A stretch of DNA of 64,000 bases from Silicimonas sp. (GCA_022826205.1 JAJDVJ010000193.1:1-64000); one strand, 5' to 3'; counted from the first letter of the stretch, positions 36,820-46,393 are shown. The notes: a model not told the origin generated them from the letters alone. Numbers and translations are program-made.

Positions 36820-37179
36820 TCAGTAATGGTGTGTTTCGACGATATCCTGCAATTCCGAGCTGAATTCGAGAATGCGTTCCAACTTTGCTCTGCAGTCCTC
36901 GTCTCCCACCGGGGCGCCTCCGAAGAGCAACGAATCCAAGCGGTCGTGAAGCGACATGAAGCCGCAGATCCTGGCCTGAGCCGTGGCCTCGTGAAAATCG
37001 GGCGTGCTCAGGCGAAGTGCGTCGCGGCATTTGCGGTCTTCCTGCAACAGGATTGTTCTTGCTCGCCAAAAGGCTTCCAATACCGGCGCACAGTGCCGAT
37101 CGGCGATGGCAGGCTCTGGCACGAATACAAGTGCAATTGCAGCCACCAACGCGTGCATGCTCGAACCGCTTCTGTTCAA
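36820..37179 (-). CDS. Small secreted cysteine-containing protein of unknown function
   Basis: 119 aa. The start is a TTG with an excellent AAGGAGG five bases upstream; the later ATG (MHALVAAIAL) has no such site. A signal peptide (VAAIALVFVPEPAIA) is followed by a mature helical protein with Cys in ADRHCAPVL, RKCRDAL, ARICGFMS and DEDCRAKL, possibly two disulphides. It lies last in the minus-strand molybdenum-enzyme cluster, 179 bp after the 131-aa gene, and may be a periplasmic partner. No family was recognised. Confidence 0.6.
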   Translation of the reverse strand: MNRSGSSMHALVAAIALVFVPEPAIADRHCAPVLEAFWRARTILLQEDRKCRDALRLSTPDFHEATAQARICGFMSLHDRLDSLLFGGAPVGDEDCRAKLERILEFSSELQDIVETHHY

Positions 37180-37358
37180 TGTTCCCTCCTTGGCATCGCA
37201 CACACGATCCCGCAATGCGGCGCAAGCCAGCTGCCGCCGCGAGGGCAGCGACCCCGGAGGGCGACGAACGCTGGCGCCATTCACGAAGGCAACGGCTGGT
37301 GCGTGCCCCCGGAACTCTTTCATATGCGTATCCGGCAGACTGGACTGCGCCGTCAGTC

Positions 37359-37754
37359 TCACCGCCCAGGGAGCATAACGTGATCCGCAAAGAACAGATC
37401 GGTGAGAAAGGATCTCATCACGATCAGGCCGTTTGTATTGTCAATCATCTCGGAACTGATCGATGGTTGAGCCAACAGCAGGTCGATCACGGATCGAATG
37501 CCCTGAGCGTCGTTCAGCCACCGCTGACGGAACTCAACGCCTGTGCCATCGTTGTTCAGACTTTCCAGCATGTCGACAAGATCCTGAGTTGCGGTGCGGA
37601 ACCGCGTTAGGAACTGGCGAATCTGGCTGGGACCGGAACTCTTGCTTTCTTCTGATTTCCGGCCTTGCGCCGCATAGGCGAGCATGAATTCGTACGCCTC
37701 CTCGATGATGTCGAAAGCATCGCGCATTCGTGTGGCGGCGGCATCATCAAGCAT
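37359..37754 (-). CDS. Small helical protein of unknown function
   Basis: 131 aa, predicted almost all helical, no signal peptide and no cysteine. It begins MLDDAAATRMRDAFDIIEEA and ends FFADHVMLPGR. The ATG lies 5 bp after the cytochrome b stop with AAAGGA upstream, so it is co-transcribed and probably acts with that complex, perhaps in assembly. No family was recognised. Confidence 0.6.
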   Translation of the reverse strand: MLDDAAATRMRDAFDIIEEAYEFMLAYAAQGRKSEESKSSGPSQIRQFLTRFRTATQDLVDMLESLNNDGTGVEFRQRWLNDAQGIRSVIDLLLAQPSISSEMIDNTNGLIVMRSFLTDLFFADHVMLPGR

Positions 37755-37759
37755 GACTG

Positions 37760-38356
37760 CTAGTCCTTTCGTGCGAGTTCAGGGCCGTGTCCCAGAAACA
37801 TCGAAGTGAGGTAGGCGCGGTGACTGGGAATAAGTGCGAAATAGATGTGAAGGATGACGAGGAAAAGCAGCAACATCGCGCCCAACCCGTGGATGACGTA
37901 AATCACGCCCCAGACAGGTTCCGGCAGAAGCGAGGGATTGCGCTTCCAAAACGTGGTGTCGATCTTTGCCAGCATAATCACACCGGTCACCACCGTCGCA
38001 AGCACCGTGATTGCAGCGGTCCAGTGATAGGATTTCTGGAATGCGTCGTATTTCGCCGGCTCCAGGTCTTCCGTGTTCCGGTTCAAGGCGACCCGTACGG
38101 TTTCTCTCACATCATCGGTCCCGGGCAGCATCTTGCCGATGCCATGAACGGCAAACACCCTGTAGAGATGAAACAATATGGCAGCGACAAGAACCACCCC
38201 GGTCCACCAGTGTATCGGGAGCCAATCGAACTTGATGCCGATGATGGGCAGGAACGCCGTTGCGCCCAGCAGGAAGACGCACGCCGCCATGACCCAGTGA
38301 AACAACCGGTCGCTGAACTGGTGCCTCACTCCCAACGCTTCTCCAAATTGGGCCAT
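37760..38356 (-). CDS. Cytochrome b561-type membrane subunit
   Basis: 198 aa with four membrane helices. Histidines that can hold two b haems are His20 (DRLFHWVMAA), His49/His63 (IHWWTG...LFHLYRV), His111 (SYHWTAA) and His156/His170 (IHGLGAML...LHIYFA). This pattern is that of the gamma subunits of formate dehydrogenase and related hydrogenases or thiosulphate reductases, which pass electrons to quinone. Placed in the same operon as a molybdenum hydroxylase, it is the likely membrane electron acceptor of that enzyme. Confidence 0.85.
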   Translation of the reverse strand: MAQFGEALGVRHQFSDRLFHWVMAACVFLLGATAFLPIIGIKFDWLPIHWWTGVVLVAAILFHLYRVFAVHGIGKMLPGTDDVRETVRVALNRNTEDLEPAKYDAFQKSYHWTAAITVLATVVTGVIMLAKIDTTFWKRNPSLLPEPVWGVIYVIHGLGAMLLLFLVILHIYFALIPSHRAYLTSMFLGHGPELARKD

Positions 38357-38428
38357 TCAATCTCCGCAAAGCCGATAGGTCGGTGCGAACCTCCGAATTG
38401 CAGTGCTCACAATCCGCAGCAACCGGGG

Positions 38429-38575
38429 TCAGTTTCTCCTACGAATCGCACAAATGAGCAAATGTGCCAAGATGGCGAGTGCCGCGGCGGCAACCGGGAG
38501 CCAAAGAAACTCCCAGTTGACGCCGACCAGCATTTCCTGGCCGAACATGTCCTTCGTGAAACGAAACAGGTTCAC
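38429..38575 (-). CDS. Single-span membrane peptide (48 aa)
   Basis: A GTG-started ORF beginning 4 bp after the FAD-subunit stop: residues 1-20 are MNLFRFTKDMFGQEMLVGVN, a hydrophobic span follows at about 22-44, and the tail is basic (CAIRRRN). The amphipathic start, one helix and positive C-terminus are what a small anchoring or cytochrome-associated subunit looks like. It sits between the FAD subunit and cytochrome b genes. No family was recognised; its fit in the operon supports it. Confidence 0.6.
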   Translation of the reverse strand: MNLFRFTKDMFGQEMLVGVNWEFLWLPVAAAALAILAHLLICAIRRRN

Positions 38576-38579
38576 TGGA

Positions 38580-39569
38580 TCACGTCAGCGAACGAACCGC
38601 CCTGGCTGCAAGGCTCTCCATCAGTGGAATCTTGAAGTGGTTGAAATTCAGCGGTTGGGCACCACGTGAAGCGACCCTGCGTACGAGGGTTTCCACCTCC
38701 GGGCCCGGAACCTCGCCCCTGATCACGTCCTCGACCTCGGTCAGCCTGCGCGGCGTGCACTGTACGCCTCCGCAGACCATTGCTGCATCTTCGATGGCAC
38801 TGCCTGCCATCTTCGCCACCATGGTGATGCTTACAAGAGCGAAATCCCACGTGTTCCTGTCCGCCGCCTTCTCGAAGTAGTGTCGGGCGTTGGCCCAGGT
38901 CCCTGGAAGGCGAATGCCGAGTAGGATGTCGCCGTGCTCGAGGACGGTCATGCGGGTGATGTCGATTTCCGGTCCGATGAAGTACTCGCTGGCCGGGACT
39001 TCGATGTCCTCGCCTTTCCTGCGAATGACCATGCTCGCGCCGAGTGCGACCATCGCCGGGGCAGTGTCCGAGGGGGTGACTGCAACGCACCGGCTCACCT
39101 CGAACAGCGCATGATCACGGTTCATGGCGGTAGGAGTGTTGGCATAGCAGGTGTTGCCCTCAGCCCGGTAGCACGGGAACCCGCTTCGGTAGTAGACGCA
39201 ACGGGTGTCCTGCGAGATGTTGCCACCGATCGTGCCGGCATTCCGGATCTGCGGCGAGGCAACCTTTGACGCGGACAAAGCCAGGATAGGATACTTTTCC
39301 CGGACCAGCGGATTCTCGATGACATCGGTCAGCGTGGTCGTTGCTCCTATATAGAGGCCACCGTCGTCGGTTGCCGCGATGCCGCTGAGCTCCTCGATTC
39401 CCCCGATGTCGACGACGACGGAAGGCTGCTTCACCCGGTCCTTGAACCAGCCAAGGCTGTCCTTGGCACCGGCTATGACCCAGGCATCATCAAACTCCCC
39501 GAGCAGGTCCGCCGCCCCCTGAACCGTATCAGGTTGGTAGAGTTCGAAATTGTGCATTACATCTGACAT
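38580..39569 (-). CDS. Xanthine dehydrogenase family FAD-binding subunit with extra Cys motif
   Basis: 329 aa. FAD-binding segments are VIAGAKDSLG (30-39) and the second dinucleotide region SPQIRNAGTIGGNISQ (105-120), typical of CO-dehydrogenase medium subunit/XdhB-type proteins. Cysteines 124, 133, 141 and 161 lie in the insertion that, in 4-hydroxybenzoyl-CoA reductase beta and PaoB, holds an additional 4Fe-4S cluster; presence of the cluster here is inferred. It would carry electrons between the 2Fe-2S subunit and the membrane acceptor. It is the third gene of the cluster, 18 bp after the Mo subunit. Confidence 0.88.
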   Translation of the reverse strand: MSDVMHNFELYQPDTVQGAADLLGEFDDAWVIAGAKDSLGWFKDRVKQPSVVVDIGGIEELSGIAATDDGGLYIGATTTLTDVIENPLVREKYPILALSASKVASPQIRNAGTIGGNISQDTRCVYYRSGFPCYRAEGNTCYANTPTAMNRDHALFEVSRCVAVTPSDTAPAMVALGASMVIRRKGEDIEVPASEYFIGPEIDITRMTVLEHGDILLGIRLPGTWANARHYFEKAADRNTWDFALVSITMVAKMAGSAIEDAAMVCGGVQCTPRRLTEVEDVIRGEVPGPEVETLVRRVASRGAQPLNFNHFKIPLMESLAARAVRSLT

Positions 39570-39587
39570 TGTTCTTCCTCCCGCCTC

Positions 39588-42002
39588 TTACACCGTGTTG
39601 GTCGCAAGCGGCTTGTGCGATTGAGGTTGGCCTGCCGCGGCATTCACGATCATGTCGGAGACAACCGGAATCCGGTTGAACAGATGACCGCCAAGCGCGT
39701 CCGAAATCGCGCAAAGCAATGCGGCCGAGGCCGAACCCTGCAACGGTTCTCCGACACCCCTGATGCCCATCGGATTCTGTGGATCCGGCAGATTCACCGC
39801 ACCCCACTGCGTGGTCAAGGGCACATCGAGGTAGGACAGCGGCTTGCCGTGATAGAACGAAACGGCGTTGGGAATGCCGTACGCGGGATCGTAGACATGG
39901 CGCTCAGTCAACGCGAGCCCGAACCCCATGACGGCCCCGCCACGGGACTGTGCTGCAAGGCCGGTCGGGTGGTTGACGATCCCGCAGTCCGAGACAGTGA
40001 GAAAGTCGAGGATTTCGATCCCGCCCGTTTCCAGATCGACGTCAACTTCGACGAACGACGCCGTCAGGGCCGGTGCCGTGCCGTCCTTGGGAATCGTGTC
40101 CTTCGCCACTCCGACAAGACCGGTTCCGGCGATCGCCATCGCCGAGGCACGGGTCATTTCGTGTATGTCCTCGGGAAGAACATGCCCGGCATAGCTGTCA
40201 CCCATGTCGATGGCCATCTGCGCTGCCTCCGCAAACGTCATCACCACGCCCATATCCGACTTCCTGACGATCTTCTCGTCACTAAGTTCATAGTCATCAG
40301 GGCTGCCGCCGTGAGCGGAAACGGCGATATCGAGAAGCTTCGCCTTTGCGTCCATTGCAGCGACGTAGTTGGTTCTGGACATGGTAAAGCTCGTGTTTGA
40401 ACCGAACTGACCCAGGTTGAACGGAATGTGCTTGGCCGTTCCGCCGCGTTCTATGACGACGCGGTCCCAGTCGTAGCCCAGGACCTCGGCCGCCACACGG
40501 GACGTCGAGCCGTAAGAGTAGGTGCCGAGGTTTCCGACACCGGTGTGAACGTGCAGTATTCCGTCCGGCGTGATCCTAACAAGGCCGTCGAACCCGCTGG
40601 AGCCAGCCGAGTGGTAGGCAGATGCAACTCCGTAGCCTCGCGCCTTGGGACCCGTCCGCATCCCCGAGTTGGCAGAACGCTCGGCCCATCCGAATGTCTC
40701 GGCGCCCTGCGTGAGGGCCTCCTTCAGGAAGGCCGAGGTCAGCGGCCCCTGCTTGGCACCGATTTTTGCGCCGACTCCGCCGTTTCCGGGAGCATTCACC
40801 TCTCGGATTGCCACGCGATCGAGTCCCAGCTCCTTTGCGGCCTTGTCGATCAGCGGTTCGAACATGTTGGCCGTCTGGTTCTCACCTGGTCCGCGCTGCG
40901 GCCCCTTCGGAACCGTGTTGGTCAGCACGGGTACCGCACGGAACCGCATGTTGGGTGGCTGGAAGACGATGCTGAACGCATTTCCGACGTTGTTGAAGTC
41001 CGGAAAGCCGGTCGTCGGGCCAAGGTCCTGGACCACGAAGATGTCGGCAGCGGTGATTCGGCCGTCAGACGCGAATCCGAGCTTGGTCCAGCCCTGGAAC
41101 CCGGAACGCGCCATCCCGTTGGCGTATTCCTCAGCGCGCGACACGCGCATGTGACAGGGCCTTCCGCCAAGCTTCTTCGACATCAGTGCGGGCAGCGCCA
41201 TCAGCGGATACGACGCCCCCTTGCCGCCGAACCCGCCACCGCAGAACTCGGCGACGAACACCAGGTCCTTGAGTTCGATGCCAATCAGGCGGGCGAGCCC
41301 CGGTTGGGCGAAAGACGTTGACTGGGTGGATCCCCAGACATGGCACTTGCCGTTTTCCCAGAAAGCAGCGGCGGAGCGAGGCTCCATGGCATGGTGGGAA
41401 TTTGTGGCATGGACGAAGGAGTCCTCGACGACCACGGCAGCTTCGGCGAAACCTGCTTCGACGTCGCCGAAGCTCCATTCGATGGGTGTCTCACCCCTGG
41501 GCAATTCGTCCTCGGCTGCGGCAGCAAAGACCTTGCCGGTCCACTTCAGTTCCCCGAAGTCAACGCCGCGACCCGAGATGTTTCCACCCTCCAGTGCGTT
41601 AATTCCGCCCGGCCTCAGGCTGTCGAGCGGGTCGACGACGAATGGCAGCATTTCCAGGTCGACCTTGAGGGCCGCAACAGCATCGGCGGCCGCTTGCTCG
41701 GTTTCCGCCGCGACGGCGACTATCGGCTGACCGTGGTATTTCGGCTCCGACGTCAGGATCGGGAACCCGGTGACGTCTGGCTGCTTGACTTCTTCGGGCA
41801 GCAATACCGCGACGAAGCCTGGGATCTTCATGGCCTCGTCCGCGTCGATTGCCTTCACCCTCGCGTGGGGCATGGGGGATCCGAAGAACTTGACGTGGAC
41901 CATGCCGTCGGCTCGGAAATCCTCCGCGTACTTTGCCGATCCGGTGACTTTGGCCTCGACATCCGGAGGCGTGAAGTCATTTCCAATCAGTCTGTAAGCC
42001 AT
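39588..42002 (-). CDS. Xanthine dehydrogenase/aldehyde oxidase family molybdopterin-binding subunit
   Basis: 804 aa. The N-terminal domain starts IGNDFTPPDVEAKVTGSAKYAEDF. The cofactor domain has the EFCGGGFGGKGASYP loop and the PKGPQRGPGENQT segment, and near the C-terminus the catalytic glutamate is Glu752 in RGVGEPLQGS. The enzyme hydroxylates an aldehyde or a heteroaromatic carbon with water. It has no signal peptide of its own; export would rely on complex formation with the Tat-tagged 2Fe-2S subunit. Substrate cannot be read from sequence; aldehydes are favoured by the PaoABC-like subunit set. Confidence 0.9.
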   Translation of the reverse strand: MAYRLIGNDFTPPDVEAKVTGSAKYAEDFRADGMVHVKFFGSPMPHARVKAIDADEAMKIPGFVAVLLPEEVKQPDVTGFPILTSEPKYHGQPIVAVAAETEQAAADAVAALKVDLEMLPFVVDPLDSLRPGGINALEGGNISGRGVDFGELKWTGKVFAAAAEDELPRGETPIEWSFGDVEAGFAEAAVVVEDSFVHATNSHHAMEPRSAAAFWENGKCHVWGSTQSTSFAQPGLARLIGIELKDLVFVAEFCGGGFGGKGASYPLMALPALMSKKLGGRPCHMRVSRAEEYANGMARSGFQGWTKLGFASDGRITAADIFVVQDLGPTTGFPDFNNVGNAFSIVFQPPNMRFRAVPVLTNTVPKGPQRGPGENQTANMFEPLIDKAAKELGLDRVAIREVNAPGNGGVGAKIGAKQGPLTSAFLKEALTQGAETFGWAERSANSGMRTGPKARGYGVASAYHSAGSSGFDGLVRITPDGILHVHTGVGNLGTYSYGSTSRVAAEVLGYDWDRVVIERGGTAKHIPFNLGQFGSNTSFTMSRTNYVAAMDAKAKLLDIAVSAHGGSPDDYELSDEKIVRKSDMGVVMTFAEAAQMAIDMGDSYAGHVLPEDIHEMTRASAMAIAGTGLVGVAKDTIPKDGTAPALTASFVEVDVDLETGGIEILDFLTVSDCGIVNHPTGLAAQSRGGAVMGFGLALTERHVYDPAYGIPNAVSFYHGKPLSYLDVPLTTQWGAVNLPDPQNPMGIRGVGEPLQGSASAALLCAISDALGGHLFNRIPVVSDMIVNAAAGQPQSHKPLATNTV

Positions 42003-42005
42003 GAT

Positions 42006-42686
42006 CTATATCTCCCTCGCTGCCTTCATGACACCGCGCAAGTAGTGTTCGTATGCGCCGCATCGGCATAGGTTTCCGGACATCGCCACCCGGGCTTCCT
42101 CTTCCGTCGGATTCGGGTTGGAGTTGAGCAGCGCGACCCCGGCCACTACCTGGCCCGGCGTGCAGAATCCGCACTGGGGCGCGAGTTCATCAATGAATGC
42201 TTGCTGCACAGGGTGCAGTGTGCCGTCCGCAGCCGCAATTCCCTCGACAGTGATGATATCCTTGCCACGCATCCGGTGCGTGAGAGTCGAGCACGAGTAG
42301 ATCGTCTGTCCATCTGCCATGACAGTGCAGGCACCGCACTCCGCCTGGTTGCAGCCAATCTTGGTGCCGGTGAGTCCCAACCGATAGCGGACCGTGTAGC
42401 CGAGCGTCTCGTTCGGCGCCACGTCGACATGGTGTGTCCTGCCGTTCACCGTAAGCGACATCATGCGTTCGACCCCGCGTGCGTCGGCACGGGCAGGCGT
42501 TGCCGTCGAGAACAGATAGGACGATCCACCGATCACGATTCCCGAACATACAACTCCCCGCAGGAAGTTGCGGCGCGACACGTGCAAGGGGCGCCAGGGC
42601 TTGATGTCGCCGGCTCCCGCAATCTCCGCGATTGCAGGTCCCTCCGGATAGTCAACTGTCGGATCGTACGGGCCTGTTAAATCCAT
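42006..42686 (-). CDS. (2Fe-2S)-binding subunit with Tat signal
   Basis: 226 aa from ATG 42686 with GGAGG eight bases upstream; upstream in-frame sequence has no coding character. A twin-arginine signal (SRRNFLRGVVCSG, Arg38-39) follows a 36-residue leader. The plant-type cluster ligands are Cys112, 117, 120 and 132, and the second cluster has Cys172, 175, 207 and 209, as in the small subunits of XDH-family enzymes. It is the first gene of the cluster and directs the complex to the periplasm, as PaoA does in E. coli. Confidence 0.9.
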   Translation of the reverse strand: MDLTGPYDPTVDYPEGPAIAEIAGAGDIKPWRPLHVSRRNFLRGVVCSGIVIGGSSYLFSTATPARADARGVERMMSLTVNGRTHHVDVAPNETLGYTVRYRLGLTGTKIGCNQAECGACTVMADGQTIYSCSTLTHRMRGKDIITVEGIAAADGTLHPVQQAFIDELAPQCGFCTPGQVVAGVALLNSNPNPTEEEARVAMSGNLCRCGAYEHYLRGVMKAAREI

Positions 42687-43899
42687 ATCGAAATTCCTCC
42701 CGAAATCGGGTCCGATGCCCGACCTCAGTGGACCGGCATGGACCAAAAAAGCCTGACTTATCCTGCAACTCTGCAGCGAAATTGTCAATAAGAAATGCAA
42801 TTGCACCAAAGGCGCCGGGTGTGAGGAATTTAGCGATCTGGGCCCTGAGTAAATGAGTGAGTCCTTGTTGAAAAACAACGATCTGTGGGCAGGAATGAAC
42901 CTGGAAAATGCAGGATTTCACACAAGCCTTCAACGGGGTGGGAGGCTGCCGTGCTAGCAGCGCGACCCGGCACGGCCTTTGCGACATGCTGACGATCGCG
43001 CTTAATTTCTTGATTTGCGGTGGCTGTACATGCCAGACATGGAGCCTTTCGGCTGCCCGAACGAGGGGTTCTTTCTGCGCTCCGCAAAGCTGGAGCATGG
43101 CATCCAGAGCCACCAAGATTTCCTGTTGCTGTTCAGGCATCCCGGCCCGGACCGCCCTTGGCGGCAGGCGAGGGTCGAGATCCGTCACTACTGCGGATGC
43201 CACACCTGGGCCGGAAGCTGGACAGGATGCTCCATGAGCCTGTGGCGCCACCGCAGTTTCGGTGGCACCCACTTTGCGGGCACGCAGTTGGCTCCATTGG
43301 AAAGGACCGCGGACTGGTCTGCAGACGTCTTTGCTGCGAATCTTGGCATACTTGTCCGCAACTCGTGCTTCCTCGGATGATCCGGCATGCATGCCAGAGA
43401 CGACAGACCCGTTTGAGCATTCGCGCTGCTGGCATTCAGTCGGTTCCAGTTGCGCTTCCTGCCGAGGGATTGCGCATGAATTTGCCAAGTCTTGCAAATT
43501 GTTGCTTGGGCATGTGGATCTTGAAGTGGCCAAGGTTGTTGCGCATCTCGCGAACGGTCCATACCAACTCATGGAAGATTGCGCTGCCGGGACAGCGAAT
43601 CGATCGAGGAAGGATCGGTTCCATGATGGAGGGTGAGCGAGCAGGTAGATTGAAAGATTCTCTCGGGATTGTACCAATGATGTAGAAGTCAGCGCAGGCC
43701 TTGATTACTGATCAGTCCTTTAGCGGGTTGATTTTCAACGCAGACTTTGGCCGCAACAGCTTCCGCTCAGCCTTTGGGTTTCCTTGGTTTCGGAAGCTTG
43801 CAAGCGCGGGATGCAAATGCCGTCGAGATGGATAGGGAAGACTTCAATTGCGGCGGTCTTTGACGTATGGACTGCAGGAGGCTGGCAAGGACGACCATC
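42687..43899. other. 1.2-kb region without a convincing gene
   Basis: Frames of up to 341 codons run on both strands (for example 42652-43677 minus and 43020-43685 plus) but overlap one another, lack motifs and have irregular residue composition. They look like chance frames in GC-rich DNA or a decayed gene. The promoter of the molybdenum hydroxylase operon should be near 42690-42850. No transposase ends were seen. Confidence 0.35.
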
Positions 43900-44253
43900 A
43901 TGCAATTTGTCAAAATCACCTCTGTTGTGGTACTGACCTTGTCCATTTCTGGCTGCGGGGCAGGCGGCGAGATCAGCGAGTTTTTGGGTTTCGACAGACC
44001 GGAGGCTGGCCTGCCGTTTCGTGCAAGCCTCTCGCGAGCGGAGGAACCTCGCAGCTTCAACGTCAGCGTGACTGCCAGCGAAGCAACGGTGGACGAAGTG
44101 CGGGAGTCTGCACGAATGCCAGCGACGCGGCACTGCCTTGAAACCTACGGCGGTTCGGATGTGGATTGGGTGACGGACCCTGCCTCGGGAGACTGGGCAT
44201 TTGCGCGTGACGGCGAATTCATGGTGTTTTCGGGACGCTGCATTGTCCGCTGA
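43900..44253 (+). CDS. Small predicted lipoprotein of unknown function
   Basis: 117 aa. The start MQFVKITSVVVLTLSISGCG gives a short signal peptide and lipobox (ISGC, Cys19). The mature part begins GAGGEISEFLGFDRPEAGLP and contains a pair of cysteines (HCLETYGG and SGRCIVR at the very end) that may form a disulphide. The ATG at 43900 has AAGGA upstream; an earlier ATG would place the signal internally. No family was recognised. Confidence 0.55.
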   Translation: MQFVKITSVVVLTLSISGCGAGGEISEFLGFDRPEAGLPFRASLSRAEEPRSFNVSVTASEATVDEVRESARMPATRHCLETYGGSDVDWVTDPASGDWAFARDGEFMVFSGRCIVR

Positions 44254-44823
44254 TCGCCGCGCCGGTTCGAGTCAGGCTGCTCAATTTCAATTCAAACGGA
44301 ACGGATCCCTTGTTCATGTGTCGAATTGCAGAGCGTATGCAGGCATTCTTCAAGGTGACTTATTGATCCGTGCCTTTGCTGCGGGGAAGTGGATTTGGCA
44401 TTTCCTTGTGCATGCGGATTGTGCCGCGACCAATCAAGGCCGACGACATGGCGCGATCGTTGAACTTTTTTGAATTGAGTTCGCCTTGGCACGCAATCGC
44501 ATCGATCTCTTCAAGCGTGAGCATCGTCCGAGCAGAAAGTAGGTTTGGCCGCAAGCAAAACAATGACCGAAATTTGTTAGCATCCATAGATTGCAGTCCT
44601 CCAAGCTTTTGGGCTGTTCGGCGCTCTCACTTTCGGTTTTGCTGCCAAGGAAACAATTGGCACCAATGCGGAGGTCCTTTCCGAACCGGGCTTTCCGCCA
44701 CCGCTGTCGCGTGGTTTCTTTTGTCTAAGCCGCTCAGTCGGCGCGCAGGCTCACAACTGGAAACTGATGCAAAGGGGGCGGTGCCAACAAGCGATTTGCT
44801 TGAGTGTGCAGAATGGGACGTAA
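44254..44823. other. Intergenic region without a recognisable gene
   Basis: 570 bp between the lipoprotein and the Gfo/Idh gene. Short frames on both strands, such as a 75-codon frame at 44360-44587 (minus), have no known motif. Nothing supports a gene. Confidence 0.35.
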
Positions 44824-46005
44824 ATGAGTGATTCCATGAAATCCTGCCGGGTCGGACTGATCGGCACAGGCCGGATCAGTGACGTCTACTTAAGGAACTG
44901 TGCGGAATTCAATGTGCTGGATATCGTGTCGTGCGGCAGTCTTGACATGGACGAAAGCAGGGCAAAGGCTGCCAGTTTTGGCGTACCTCGCGTCGCCATG
45001 CCGGAAGAGATCATTGCCGACCCGGAGGTGGATGCAATTCTGAACCTCACGGTTCCGGCGGCCCATGCAGAGATCAGCCTTGCGGCCCTTGAGGCAGGAA
45101 AGCACGTCTATTCCGAAAAGCCCTTCGTTACGGACCTGACAGACGGCCAACGCATCCTTGATCTGGCGGCCTGCAAGGGCCTGTTGGTCGGAAATGCGCC
45201 GGACACTTTCCTAGGCGGACGCTGGCAAACCGTGCGAAAGCTTCTGGACAGAGGCGTGATCGGGGAACCGACTGGCATATCTGCATTTGTGCCGACACAC
45301 GGTGTCGAGCGTCATCATCCGAACCCGGACTTCTACTATGCCAAGGGCGGTGGGCCATTGCTGGACCTGGGTCCCTATTATCTGGCTGCGATGGTCTTTT
45401 GCCTGGGGCCAATCAGGCGGGTCGCAGGCATGGCGCGCAAGACCTTTTCCGAGCGCATGATCGAGAATGGTCCTCGGAATGGCGAGATGATGCCAGTGGA
45501 AGTCGACACCCATTGCCTTAGCATGTTTGAGTTCGAAAGCGGTGTGATCGGGCAGATGATGGTGAGTTTCGACGTTTGGGAGAGTGAGACCCCGCGCCTG
45601 GAAGTCTATGGAACGGACGGCACGATCTGCATTCCTGATCCTGATCCCGGCGACGGGGCGAACGTCTTTCAAGGACCTGTCTGGATTCGCACCCGTGAGA
45701 CGTCGCGTTGGACGATGCGGCCTCGGCCCAAGGCACCGGTTGACTGGGAAGTGGCCGAGAACACGCACGGCCTGAATTTCGACGCACGAGGTGTCGGACT
45801 TGCCGAACTTGCTCAGGCCGTATCGGACCGGCGCGAGCCGCGAGCCAGCGGGGCGCTTGGCCTCCACCTTTGCGAGGTCATGCAAGGCATGCTCGCAAGT
45901 CCAGGGTTGGGCCGCTTTGTTGCCATTGAAAGTACGTGCGTCCGACCTGCCATGCTGCCGGAAACCGCTGAAACCGGACAGAATGTCGACCTGGGCGTCC
46001 CTTGA
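44824..46005 (+). CDS. Gfo/Idh/MocA-family NAD(P)-dependent oxidoreductase
   Basis: 393 aa. The N-terminal Rossmann motif is VGLIGTGRISDVYLRN and the family lysine lies in HVYSEKPFVTD (about residue 100). The C-terminal alpha/beta domain has GGGPLLDLGPYYLAAMVFCLG with the conserved Asp and Tyr. Members oxidise or reduce sugars, inositols and sugar acids. Location within the inserted block suggests a carbohydrate-related role, but it is not controlled by a recognised copy of the LacI operator. Confidence 0.87.
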   Translation: MSDSMKSCRVGLIGTGRISDVYLRNCAEFNVLDIVSCGSLDMDESRAKAASFGVPRVAMPEEIIADPEVDAILNLTVPAAHAEISLAALEAGKHVYSEKPFVTDLTDGQRILDLAACKGLLVGNAPDTFLGGRWQTVRKLLDRGVIGEPTGISAFVPTHGVERHHPNPDFYYAKGGGPLLDLGPYYLAAMVFCLGPIRRVAGMARKTFSERMIENGPRNGEMMPVEVDTHCLSMFEFESGVIGQMMVSFDVWESETPRLEVYGTDGTICIPDPDPGDGANVFQGPVWIRTRETSRWTMRPRPKAPVDWEVAENTHGLNFDARGVGLAELAQAVSDRREPRASGALGLHLCEVMQGMLASPGLGRFVAIESTCVRPAMLPETAETGQNVDLGVP

Positions 46006-46393
46006 CAGTCCGGGAAGTGCCCACGCTACAGCGAAGACGGCGTACCGTCGCTCGCCGGCCGATGTAGAACCAAATTCCAGACACTTGACAGCCCCGGCGT
46101 ACACGCGCAACTCGCTGGTGGCAGTGCCCAAGGTGGTGTCCGGCGTACGCCCGGAGAGCGTGATCGGTCGGTTCCCGCTGTCTGGGGACACGAGGCCAGC
46201 CAAGAATTTCCGATGGAAATTGCCGACGCAGACAGCCGGTCGCAGAATCGTTCAACGAGAACGGTCAGCCTTGAAATCCTCGCCAATTCTTAGCAATTTC
46301 TGTTGGCCGGACAAAGATATGTCCTCAGGTTTCGGCCTGATGTCGTGTATGCAGTCGAAAAGAATGTTGCGGCTGCGACCAAGAGGGAAAGGC
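46006..46393. other. Intergenic region before the desaturase gene
   Basis: 388 bp. A frame runs through it into the desaturase, but its sequence shows no family features and the desaturase has a good start at 46394. No other gene was seen. Confidence 0.4.

Noticed and set aside
42652..43677. 341-codon minus-strand frame upstream of the 2Fe-2S subunit
   Set aside because: It reads through the good start and ribosome site of the 2Fe-2S gene in another frame, shows no family motif, and competes with plus-strand frames of equal length.
43020..43685. 221-codon plus-strand frame
   Set aside because: Composition is rich in Arg/Trp/Cys with no motif; considered as a decayed transposase, but no DDE residues or terminal repeats were found.
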